Shown here piece by piece: positions 1-6,478 of a stretch of DNA of 11,224 nucleotides. The DNA comes from Deltaproteobacteria bacterium (GTDB taxonomy: Bacteria > Desulfobacterota > DSM-4660 > Desulfatiglandales > Desulfatiglandaceae): NCBI GenBank assembly GCA_021159825.1, contig JAGHDR010000399.1, positions 1 through 11,224 of the forward strand. Direction: 5' to 3'. A program made the translations under genes and the position numbers. The notes under the pieces are model-generated. The model did no database searches. It worked only from the letters and a program-made list of their open reading frames with translations, and was not told the DNA's origin. The first letter of the stretch is position 1; each line of letters opens with the position of its first letter.

Positions 1-300
1 CCGATAACGCCAGTAATTCTCCCGCATTCCATTGGGGCATGGTTTTTCCCCCATTCTTTTTAAAGAAGAAACTCCGAAACTGTATTTTCCCCCATCGAGC
101 CTGAAAAATCAAGGTTTTGTGAAAACCACAGCCACCCGGCTAATCCCGGTAGCCGAGAAAAAATCAGGGCAATGGGTACACTGGGGCGGACTCTTCGGGG
201 CTTCTCCCATAATGCCCATACGGGCCTCCGGCGCATCCTGCGCATTTGTTCAATGCGGGGGCCGTATACCCGCGCCTGTTCATTCCTTTAAGAACTAAAA
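1..300. other. Gene-poor leader with clustered stem-loops
   Basis: I see no believable gene in this stretch; the short open frames on both strands have low-complexity, Arg/Pro-rich translations. It does hold several perfect short inverted repeats: CGGCTA/TAGCCG (137-142 with 150-155), GCCC/GGGC (214-217 with 222-225), GCGCA/TGCGC (231-235 with 239-243) and GCGGG/CCCGC (255-259 with 269-273). An 11-base string, TTTTCCCCCAT, occurs twice (44-54 and 85-95). Four stem-loops in about 140 bases suggest either a structured RNA or a dispersed intergenic repeat, and I cannot tell on which strand. I do not recognise a riboswitch family. It could also be the decayed end of an upstream gene outside the window. 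Confidence 0.35.
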
Positions 301-304
301 AAAA

Positions 305-333
305 TTCACACTTCCCTAACATAATGCTAATAT
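305..333 (+). promoter_or_regulatory. Sigma70-like promoter for the phoB/phoR-type operon
   Basis: A TTCACA -35 hexamer (305-310) and a TAATAT -10 hexamer (328-333) are separated by 17 bases. They lie in an AT-rich stretch about 50 bases before the response-regulator start. I looked for a tandem PHO-box (CTGTCAT-type repeats) and saw none. Autoregulation by the encoded regulator is therefore not visible here. Confidence 0.5.
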
Positions 334-381
334 TCAGGTGTTATTTTTTACCTCTATACTCTTTCATATGCGAGATGAAAT

Positions 382-1071
382 ATGGCTAAAGAACAAATTC
401 TTGTGGTAGACGACGAAGAAGACATACTGGAGTTGATCAAATTCAATCTGTCAAAAGAAGGTTATGGGGTGATTTGCGCTGTAACCGGGGAGAAGGCCGT
501 TGAAATAGCCCGTGCTGAACTTCCTGATCTGATTGTGCTGGACCTTATGCTTCCCGGCATGGATAGCCTTGAGGTGGCAAAATTCCTTAAACACAACCCG
601 GAAACACAAAACATCGCCATTGTAATGTTGACCGCCAAAGGTGAAGAATCAGACGTTGTGACAGGTTTGGAACTGGGCGCGGATGATTATGTCACAAAAC
701 CTTTCAGTTTGAAAATCCTGTTGGCGAGGGTAAAAGCGGTACTCCGCAGAAAAGCTGTGGAGGCCCCGGATCAGTCCGAAGTGGTGAAGATCCATGATCT
801 GGTCATTCATCCGGGCCGACGCGAAGTCAAGGTGGATGGCAGCGTCGTCGATCTGACCTTTACCGAATTTGGTGTTTTAAGTTATCTGGTGCGAAGGCCG
901 GGTTGGGTGTTCACTCGTTCTCAGATCGTGGATGCAGTTCGCGGGTCCGATTATTTCGTCACGGACCGTTCCGTGGATGTGCAGATCGTGGGTCTCAGGA
1001 AAAAGCTGGGATCCATGGGGAAGTATATCGAAACGGTTCGGAGCGTGGGATATCGATTCAAGGAGGCTTAG
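382..1071 (+). CDS. phoB: PhoB-type (OmpR family) response regulator
   Basis: This is a cytoplasmic DNA-binding response regulator of 229 residues, the usual length for PhoB. The receiver domain covers about residues 4-118. It has the acidic pocket D10-D11, phospho-acceptor D54 (in VLDLMLPG), switch residue T84 (MLTAK) and K106 (TKPF). A winged-helix output domain follows at about 132-228, ending in the family-typical ETVRSVGYRFKEA. Residue 62 is Ser (GMDSLEV), where Gly is common. The start is set by similarity to MAKEQILVVDDE-type N-termini; the ribosome site (GAG about 8 bases upstream) is weak. It sits 3 bases before the sensor kinase gene and is almost certainly its partner. The phosphate role is inferred from subfamily resemblance. 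No pst or phoU gene is present in the window, so another stimulus is possible. Confidence 0.94.
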   Translation: MAKEQILVVDDEEDILELIKFNLSKEGYGVICAVTGEKAVEIARAELPDLIVLDLMLPGMDSLEVAKFLKHNPETQNIAIVMLTAKGEESDVVTGLELGADDYVTKPFSLKILLARVKAVLRRKAVEAPDQSEVVKIHDLVIHPGRREVKVDGSVVDLTFTEFGVLSYLVRRPGWVFTRSQIVDAVRGSDYFVTDRSVDVQIVGLRKKLGSMGKYIETVRSVGYRFKEA

Positions 1072-1074
1072 GCC

Positions 1075-2853
1075 ATGGTGGTAAAAAGGCGATTGTTCTG
1101 GCAGATCTTTCTTCCCTACCTGCTCATAACCCTTATCGCGCTGGTGGCTCTCGCCTGGTATGCTTCAAGTGCCATAAGATACTTTTATATTGAGCACGTC
1201 ACCGCAGATCTTGAAGCACGCGCCCACCTTTTTGAAGAGCAGATCAAAGAACACATCCAACCGCTGGATGTGAAAGTCCTGGACCTGATGGCAAAGAAAG
1301 CCGGTGGGCATTCCTCGACCCGCTTGACGGTCATACTTCCGACCGGCCGGGTCGTCGGTGATTCTGATAAAGATCCTGCGGCCATGGACAACCATGCAGA
1401 TCGTCCCGAGTTCCTCGGCGCCCTTAAAGAAAATCGCGGTGTCTCCTTGAGACACAGCATTACGCTGAACAAAAACTTCATGTATGTGGCCGTACCGCTT
1501 AAGAAAGGGTCCGGTACCCTGGCCGTGGTCAGGGCGTCAATACCCATCAGCGCCATCGACAGTGCGCTTCATGTCATCCGGATCAAGGTTTTGCTCGCAA
1601 GTCTGATAATGGTACTCTTTTCCGCAGTTCTCAGCCTTCTGGTATCACGCCGCATTACCCGTCCGGTGGAAAAGATCAGAAAGTGGGCCGAGTCCGTTGC
1701 GGCCGGTAATTTTTTACCCAAACCATTCGTACGATCATCGGGAGAGATTGAGGGCCTTTACAAATCATTAAGCCGGATGGCAAATGACCTTCGGTCAAGG
1801 ATAAAACAGATAAGCCGACAGCGCAATGAAATACAAGCCGTATTTTCGAGTATGATTGAAGGGGTCATTGCCATAGACATGGAGACCCGTATCCTGAATA
1901 TGAACCAGGCGGCAGCAGAAATTTTTGGGTGCGATCCGACGGCCGCCAGGGGAAAAGGAATTCAGGAAGTGGTCCGAAACACCGCATTTTACAAGTTTGT
2001 GGAAGAGACGCTTCTGGCTGAAGACGCCATTGAAAAAGATATTCCCATTGACGGCGAGGGCCTCTTGAATGGACACGGTGCCCTGCTCCGCGGTGAAAAC
2101 GGACAACAAATCGGGGCGCTCGTCGTACTCAATAACGTCACGCGTCTTCGCAAGCTGGAAAACATTCGGCGTGATTTCGTTTCCAATGTTTCCCATGAAA
2201 TAAGAACCCCCATTACCGCCATCAAGGGGTTTGTGGAAACACTCCGAGATGGCGCCGTTAAAAACCCTCAAGATGCTGAGCGTTTTCTGAAGATCATCGA
2301 AAAGCATGTGGACCGCCTTGAGGCAATCATCGAGGATCTTCTGAATCTTTCCAAGATCGAACAGACATCTGACAAGGAGGGGCTTTTGCTTGTTGAAAGC
2401 CGGATGCGTGACGTCATTCAGAATGCCCTGCAAGTCTGTCATGTGGCAATTGCCGACAGGAAAATAAAAATCGAGATTTCCTGTGCCGATGCCATCGTCA
2501 TAAAGATTGATCCCACTTTACTGGAACAGGCGCTCGTAAATCTTTTGGATAATGCCGTCAAGTACAGTGATGATGGCGGCGTTATCGATATAACGGTGAC
2601 TGAAGGGATGGATTTTGTCATTATTGCGGTTCGAGACCATGGGTGTGGCATCAGCAGGGAACACCTGCCCCGTCTTTTTGAGCGGTTCTATCGCGTGGAC
2701 AAAGCGAGGAGCCGGCAATTGGGAGGAACCGGCCTGGGATTGGCCATTGTTAAGCATATTGTACAGGCCCATGGCGGGCGCATCTCAGTTGAAAGCACCC
2801 CCGGAGCGGGAAGCACGTTTTCGATCCATCTGCCCGGGGACCCAAGCGAATAA
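1075..2853 (+). CDS. phoR: PhoR-type membrane sensor histidine kinase
   Basis: This sensor kinase of 592 residues should autophosphorylate and pass the phosphate to the upstream response regulator. The domains run as follows: TM helix at about 8-31, extracytoplasmic sensor at about 32-163, TM helix at about 165-188, HAMP at about 190-245, PAS at about 252-350, HisKA with phospho-acceptor H374 (VSHEIRTP), and HATPase. The HATPase has its N-box around N493 (LLDNAVKYS) and glycine-rich loops DHGCGIS and GGTGLGLAI near 525 and 555. The layout matches long PhoR proteins of the Bacillus type, which have a large extracytoplasmic domain, rather than the shorter enteric PhoR. The start has an excellent ribosome site, AAGGAGG (1060-1066), lying inside the end of the upstream gene. 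The stop codon TAA is also the left flank of a putative MITE. The phosphate-sensing role is inferred from architecture only. Confidence 0.93.
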   Translation: MVVKRRLFWQIFLPYLLITLIALVALAWYASSAIRYFYIEHVTADLEARAHLFEEQIKEHIQPLDVKVLDLMAKKAGGHSSTRLTVILPTGRVVGDSDKDPAAMDNHADRPEFLGALKENRGVSLRHSITLNKNFMYVAVPLKKGSGTLAVVRASIPISAIDSALHVIRIKVLLASLIMVLFSAVLSLLVSRRITRPVEKIRKWAESVAAGNFLPKPFVRSSGEIEGLYKSLSRMANDLRSRIKQISRQRNEIQAVFSSMIEGVIAIDMETRILNMNQAAAEIFGCDPTAARGKGIQEVVRNTAFYKFVEETLLAEDAIEKDIPIDGEGLLNGHGALLRGENGQQIGALVVLNNVTRLRKLENIRRDFVSNVSHEIRTPITAIKGFVETLRDGAVKNPQDAERFLKIIEKHVDRLEAIIEDLLNLSKIEQTSDKEGLLLVESRMRDVIQNALQVCHVAIADRKIKIEISCADAIVIKIDPTLLEQALVNLLDNAVKYSDDGGVIDITVTEGMDFVIIAVRDHGCGISREHLPRLFERFYRVDKARSRQLGGTGLGLAIVKHIVQAHGGRISVESTPGAGSTFSIHLPGDPSE

Positions 2854-3033
2854 GGAACGTGGACGAAATAACTTCCACAAATAGGCGCATAGATTTAGGT
2901 TAGATTTGTTCGATCTAAAATCACAAAAGTTGAAGGAATAGTAGGCTATTTTGATATTTTTGTGATTTTAGATCGAGCAAAAATGGCCTGAAGATATGAT
3001 GCATAGGTGGGGAAGTTATTTTGGACACGTTCC
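2854..3033. mobile_element. MITE-like 180-bp inverted repeat, nested hairpin
   Basis: The two ends are 23-base inverted repeats (2854-2876 and 3011-3033) that match at 20 of 23 positions and start GGAACGTG. Inside them is a second pair of 24-base arms (2905-2928 and 2958-2981), fully complementary apart from one G-T pair, around a 29-base loop. The trinucleotide TAA flanks both ends (2851-2853 and 3034-3036) and may be a target-site duplication. There is no open frame inside. Small size, terminal inverted repeats, a short flanking direct repeat and no coding capacity together fit a non-autonomous miniature transposon. As RNA it would fold into one long hairpin on either strand. It could therefore end transcription of both the kinase gene and the convergent ATP-grasp gene. 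The parent transposase family is not identifiable from this sequence. Confidence 0.65.
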
Positions 3034-3063
3034 TAAGGACAAGAAATCAGAACCCGTGGCCGT

Positions 3064-3909
3064 TCAAACGAGTTCAACGGTCTCAGGGTTTAAATCTATT
3101 CCCTTTAACCAGTCCTGAATGGCCCTGAAAAGCAGCTGGTAGTAAGCATCCATGCCGCCCAGCCCCCGTCTTCCAAAAAAGTAATTGATCTCCAGAAAAA
3201 GCGGTCCGGGGTCCTCTTTTGCAAGGGGGAATACAAAATCCACAGCGGCCAGGTTGATCCCGGTGCGTCTGACCAGAACCTGCGCCTGCACCTTTCCCTT
3301 TTCCTGAAGGGCAGGTTCCCAGTCATGGTCAATGCGGGCGCCTCTGCTGATGGTGGTAATGACCTGCCCCGGTCTAACAGGGCGTTTCCAGTAGGTTAGA
3401 ATCTGTTTTCCCATAATGACCGCTCTTAAAACATTTCCGCCGGATGGCACAAAGTTTTGGGTTACAAAGCCGTTGTTTTCGCCACCCTCCCTCAGGGTCA
3501 AAATATCCAATGCCGCTTTCAGGGATTTCGGACCGGTTACCACAAAAACCCCTTCGGCCTCGTGGCTTCCATCGTCCTTGATCACAAAGGGAAATTCATG
3601 GGGTGGCTTCGGTACTTTCTTAAACAGGTCCACCCTTTTCCAGCGAAAGGTCCTGGGATGGGGAAGTTGAAATGCATGGAACAAACGACTTTGCCCCACC
3701 TTGCCGGGATATGCATGGCGCATTTCATAGTTGGGAAACGTGGGTGTCCCGGAATTCTGACACGCGTGAAACACCCCCTCGGCTCGCCCCTGGGGTAAAA
3801 TGACCGCGTGAGCACCGCGAATCCGTCGGCGGTCCTCATCATCAAGAGGACGCGCCCCCAGAATAATCTGGTGGTCGGCTGTAAAACAGGGATGAAAGGA
3901 AAGGATCAT
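3064..3909 (-). CDS. RimK-like ATP-grasp protein
   Basis: This 281-residue protein has the features of an ATP-grasp ligase of the RimK/glutathione-synthetase type. After an N-terminal pre-ATP-grasp region (about 1-65) comes a segment resembling the usual lid entry (GKVGQSRLFHAFQLPHPRT, near 70-88). Next is a nucleotide-binding strand with its Lys in FPFVIKDDGSHEAEGVF, then the hinge-like QNFVPSGGNVLRAVIMGKQI. Near the C-terminus the metal-binding Glu-x-Asn appears in LFLEINYFFG. Such enzymes join a carboxylate to an amine through an acyl phosphate. The substrate here is unknown; peptide or small-molecule ligation is possible. It is a single gene, divergent from the zinc-ribbon cluster and facing the MITE at its 3' end. 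The ribosome site is weak. The fold assignment is fairly firm, the specific function is not. Confidence 0.82.
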   Translation of the reverse strand: MILSFHPCFTADHQIILGARPLDDEDRRRIRGAHAVILPQGRAEGVFHACQNSGTPTFPNYEMRHAYPGKVGQSRLFHAFQLPHPRTFRWKRVDLFKKVPKPPHEFPFVIKDDGSHEAEGVFVVTGPKSLKAALDILTLREGGENNGFVTQNFVPSGGNVLRAVIMGKQILTYWKRPVRPGQVITTISRGARIDHDWEPALQEKGKVQAQVLVRRTGINLAAVDFVFPLAKEDPGPLFLEINYFFGRRGLGGMDAYYQLLFRAIQDWLKGIDLNPETVELV

Positions 3910-3915
3910 GGTTGT

Positions 3916-3944
3916 TTGACTTTACTTGTATTCGTGACTATATT
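3916..3944 (+). promoter_or_regulatory. Sigma70-like promoter for the zinc-ribbon cluster
   Basis: TTGACT (3916-3921) and TATATT (3939-3944) are separated by exactly 17 bases, a near-consensus sigma70-type promoter. It lies about 35 bases before the zinc-ribbon start codon and interleaves with the opposite-strand promoter at 3950-3979. Confidence 0.6.
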
Positions 3945-3949
3945 TGGTT

Positions 3950-3979
3950 ATTATACGACATTTGCAAGGAGCAATACAA
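3950..3979 (-). promoter_or_regulatory. Promoter for the ATP-grasp gene
   Basis: Read on the minus strand there is a perfect TATAAT -10 (3950-3955) and a TTGTAT -35 (3974-3979) with an 18-base spacer, giving a leader of about 40 bases before the ATP-grasp start. The -35 overlaps the first base of the zinc-ribbon start codon on the other strand, so the two divergent transcripts are likely to interfere with each other. Confidence 0.5.
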
Positions 3980-4434
3980 TGCCTATTTATGAATTCAGAT
4001 GCGCCGAATGCGGTGAAGTTTTTGAAAAGCTGTTTATGGGATCGGATGAAAAAGCAGATTTTTCCTGCCCCAAATGTTCGGCATATACGCTGGAAAAGGT
4101 TGCCAGCGCCACCAATTATGCTTTGGGCGTGGGACCTGGAGACAATCAACCCAAGACGACAAGAAAATCATCCGGTATCTTCAACGCCTGCTCTATTCCG
4201 GGGACAGCCTCCTTCGCCAAAGAGCTGCCGAGACCCTTGGGGGCGCCTGTGCCGTTGTTGGGGACCGGGATTCGGGGATCGTCTCCAAACTCCTGCAGGG
4301 GCTTTTCTATTCTCTCACGGATACGGCTGCCTTTCCTCTGGGCGCTTTTGAGGCCATCGGTGAAATCATTGCCCAACGACCCGATCTGTATGGCGGATAT
4401 ACGGCCCAACTCTACCAGTTCACGGGGGATGTGA
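3979..4434 (+). CDS. FmdB-family zinc-ribbon protein, out-of-frame tail
   Basis: The first 55-60 residues are a typical FmdB/CxxC_CxxC_SSSS-type zinc ribbon. It starts MPIYEFRCAECGEVFEKL and has two Cys pairs, C8/C11 and C30/C33, to bind one zinc. Members of this family are usually 60-110 residues, and their function is poorly defined; regulatory roles have been suggested. The start is firm: AAGGAG (3966-3971) with good spacing, behind a good promoter. Beyond about residue 60 the frame stays open to a stop at 4432-4434. From there on, however, the coding character moves to another frame that carries the HEAT-like protein. The last 90 or so residues therefore look like shadow translation, and this gene appears to be missing its natural end. 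Possible causes are a deletion fusing two genes, a sequencing indel, or true overlap. Confidence 0.7.
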   Translation: MPIYEFRCAECGEVFEKLFMGSDEKADFSCPKCSAYTLEKVASATNYALGVGPGDNQPKTTRKSSGIFNACSIPGTASFAKELPRPLGAPVPLLGTGIRGSSPNSCRGFSILSRIRLPFLWALLRPSVKSLPNDPICMADIRPNSTSSRGM

Positions 4435-4715
4435 ACCGCAGGATTGATGCGTTGAAGGCCCTGGGCAGGATCTCAAAAACCCAAGGGCCTTTCATCCGCA
4501 AGCACACCCTGTACTTTTTTGCCTTTCTCGAGGATCAGGACCCTTCAGTTCGTGGATACACCGTGTGGCTCATGGGCAATTTGGGTGCTCACGAGGCCGG
4601 GAAAGACATTGAAAAACACCTGGGTGAGTCACATGAAATCGAGATCTATGAATCGGGCCATATCCGGAAAATGTCGGTGGGCGAAATTGCTGAAGAAGCC
4701 TTGAATAAACTATGA
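4074..4715 (+). CDS. HEAT-like repeat protein, start missing or displaced
   Basis: Convincing coding sequence runs from about 4150 to the stop at 4713-4715. It is a helical-repeat protein whose units carry HEAT-like signatures: LRQRAAETLGGACAVVGD, then GAFEAIGEIIAQRPDL, NRRIDALKALGRIS and DPSVRGYTVWLMGNLGAH. It resembles the DVU0298-type HEAT proteins of sulfate reducers; I name that family from memory, at moderate confidence. Such repeats usually bind proteins. The given start is the only upstream ATG in frame. It lacks a ribosome site, and its first 25 residues (Cys/Trp/Arg-rich) look like shadow translation of the zinc ribbon. There is no ATG, GTG or TTG between 4140 and 4200 in this frame, so the true start is either lost or unusual. 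Its stop overlaps the next gene's start (ATGA), which implies coupled translation. Confidence 0.65.
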   Translation: MFGIYAGKGCQRHQLCFGRGTWRQSTQDDKKIIRYLQRLLYSGDSLLRQRAAETLGGACAVVGDRDSGIVSKLLQGLFYSLTDTAAFPLGAFEAIGEIIAQRPDLYGGYTAQLYQFTGDVNRRIDALKALGRISKTQGPFIRKHTLYFFAFLEDQDPSVRGYTVWLMGNLGAHEAGKDIEKHLGESHEIEIYESGHIRKMSVGEIAEEALNKL

Positions 4716-5860
4716 TTGTTGCATATCTATTCTCTTCCCCTGAAGGCGACGTTTCCCTCGACCTTGAAGATCTGTCACGACCGTTCCTCATAACCCCTGA
4801 AAAAGCCCATCCTCATCTGACCCTTGGCGACTATTTTGATACCGTCAAAGCATGTATTTTGAAAAATCGGGGTGAACTGCTCAAATGTGCGCTGAAAAAT
4901 AAATCCCATGAAAATTTCAATCTGGAAGATGTACGGAAAATCCAGATACGCAGCGAAAAGCACGGCATCTTATACCACCTGGCCAGCGTGGAAGTCATTA
5001 CGACGGAAAAGCGTGTGAAATTCACACTGAGCACCGCCATTTCCAAAAAGGGCATTGAATATATCCTGCATGAGCATGATATCCTGAACCGGCTGAACCA
5101 TAATTCCGGATTCTCATTTTTGCCCGAAATCTACGGTATCAGAAGAATGACCTGTCATACGGCGCAGGGGAAAACTGAAGAAATGGTCATGCTGGCAGCA
5201 CAGTGGTTTGAAGATTACCATGAATGGCATATGTCCATAGACCCTTTAGACGGCCGACAGAAAATAAAAATATGGGATCTAAAAAGGGGTTCACGATATG
5301 CCTCAACCACGGAAGCATCCATTATCATTGAAAAATGCTCAAAAATTCTGACCCTTTATTACGATTTTGGGGATTTCAGTCATATTGATGCATGGCATCA
5401 TGCCGCCGGGGATTTTATCGTCAATACCCAACGTGATGGGAAATTGAATGTGAGGCTGACCACGGTTCGGAAATACGAGCCACAGCCGGCAACGGAAGAT
5501 GCCGGTCCCATGATTGCCATGATCTACTTTTTCCTGGATACAACGGTTAAGATGCGACTCGACCGGCTGGATGGGGTCGGGGAAACGGTCTGGCTGGACG
5601 ATTTTGCCGTCACCGCCGCCGTAAAGGGGTTTTTTGAAGGGCTCCGTGCATACGAAGCAAAAGGAGATGGTGCTGAAGGGGTCCGGGCAGACGATCTTCT
5701 CACACTGATGCAGTCTTTTGATGCACCGGAGCTGAAATGGGTTTTCGAGCCCCTGCTGACCCATTACAGAACACAGTATTCAGATGAGGCAACCCTCATC
5801 ATCATCCGGTTGAACAACCACATCAACTTTCTACGCCAGGCCCTTCAGGATTTTCATTGA
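4712..5860 (+). CDS. Conserved-looking protein, possible kinase-like fold
   Basis: I do not firmly recognise this soluble 382-residue protein, which has no signal peptide or membrane segment. Its start overlaps the HEAT gene stop by 4 bases (ATGA), so the two are co-translated. Some features recall a protein-kinase/aminoglycoside-phosphotransferase fold. The N-terminal half has a strand-rich region ending in the SEKHGILYHLASVEV segment (about 80-97), then a helix (EYILHEHDILNRLNH) and a hinge-like hydrophobic stretch. Next comes HIDAWHHAAGDFIV (224-237), which is placed like a catalytic loop. The usual HxD-xxxxN and DFG residues are not clearly present, so it could be a pseudokinase or something unrelated. 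Its 3' end overlaps the opposing CxxCxxCC gene by 38 bases. No function is assigned. Confidence 0.72.
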   Translation: MIVAYLFSSPEGDVSLDLEDLSRPFLITPEKAHPHLTLGDYFDTVKACILKNRGELLKCALKNKSHENFNLEDVRKIQIRSEKHGILYHLASVEVITTEKRVKFTLSTAISKKGIEYILHEHDILNRLNHNSGFSFLPEIYGIRRMTCHTAQGKTEEMVMLAAQWFEDYHEWHMSIDPLDGRQKIKIWDLKRGSRYASTTEASIIIEKCSKILTLYYDFGDFSHIDAWHHAAGDFIVNTQRDGKLNVRLTTVRKYEPQPATEDAGPMIAMIYFFLDTTVKMRLDRLDGVGETVWLDDFAVTAAVKGFFEGLRAYEAKGDGAEGVRADDLLTLMQSFDAPELKWVFEPLLTHYRTQYSDEATLIIIRLNNHINFLRQALQDFH

Positions 5861-6476
5861 CCAGGTCTTCCACGGTGGTCTTTATGATTTTGGGGATCGA
5901 AACCAAAAGAGGCGCCCTTTCATCGACGGCATCATTTTCCACGTTCTTGAGAAGATCTTTTGACAATTGGAACAGCTCCTTTTGTACCCCATCCATATTA
6001 AAGATGGGGTATGCCTGGTCCTTTTTGAACCCGGTGCTGCCGCAAATCCGTGGCACCCCCTGAATCATGGTGGGAATACCGTAAACCCGGCAGGTGATGG
6101 GACGATAAGGGTACAAAATACAGGCATCGTCATCGCTGAGCAGGGGGCACCGGATTCTTGCTCTGGCCATGGAATAGGTACTCATTTGAGGATCATCCTT
6201 GAATTTCGACAAGGTTCTTTCAAGGGTTTCGAGTTCCTTTTCCGCCGAAAGGCCCCTTTCCAGGGCCGCCTTTTTTTCCTCTCCCCCAAGCTGATCGAAA
6301 TCATGTTTCAAAAAAACAGCTTCGATCAAAAAAAGTCCAAAAACGGCATAACAACAATCCGCGCAGCCGGGTTTGCAGGAAATACAATCGGGGTGTTCCC
6401 CGGCAATGCGCGCGAAGGCATTGTCCGCTCGATTTACCAGCCTGTCATAAGGTTCAAATAAATATGAAAAGTCCAT
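5823..6476 (-). CDS. YkgJ-type CxxCxxCC cysteine-cluster protein
   Basis: This 217-residue protein has the Cys cluster C31-x2-C34-x3-C38-x2-C41-C42. Later conserved Cys segments follow: CPLLSDDDACILYPYRPITCRVYGIP at about 111-136, and ICGSTGFK. This is the pattern of the CxxCxxCC (YkgJ/FliB-related) family, predicted to bind zinc or an iron-sulfur cluster. Some relatives are linked to protein methylation (flagellin N-methylase), and others act next to peptide-modifying enzymes. It is the last gene of the minus-strand block: its ATG is 2 bases after the TPR stop, so translation is probably coupled. Its own ribosome site would be the GGAG within the TPR gene end. Its 3' end overlaps the convergent plus-strand gene. 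The metal ligand pattern is clear but the catalytic role is unknown. Confidence 0.9.
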   Translation of the reverse strand: MDFSYLFEPYDRLVNRADNAFARIAGEHPDCISCKPGCADCCYAVFGLFLIEAVFLKHDFDQLGGEEKKAALERGLSAEKELETLERTLSKFKDDPQMSTYSMARARIRCPLLSDDDACILYPYRPITCRVYGIPTMIQGVPRICGSTGFKKDQAYPIFNMDGVQKELFQLSKDLLKNVENDAVDERAPLLVSIPKIIKTTVEDLVNENPEGPGVES

Positions 6477-6478
6477 TG

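Noticed and set aside
32..298. Open frames of 88 residues (plus) and 61 residues (60-245, minus) in the leader
   Set aside because: Both translations are low-complexity, no ribosome site precedes either start, and the region is better explained by stem-loops or a repeat.
305..381. PHO box upstream of the phoB-type gene
   Set aside because: No pair of CTGTCAT-like direct repeats spaced 11 bases apart could be found.
2854..3033. CRISPR-like repeats
   Set aside because: The repeats are inverted and occur once each; there is no direct, regularly spaced array anywhere in the window.
4140..4165. Programmed -1 frameshift joining the zinc ribbon to the HEAT protein
   Set aside because: A -1 shift would connect the frames, but no standard slippery heptamer or clear downstream stem is visible; a gene-fusing deletion or indel is simpler.
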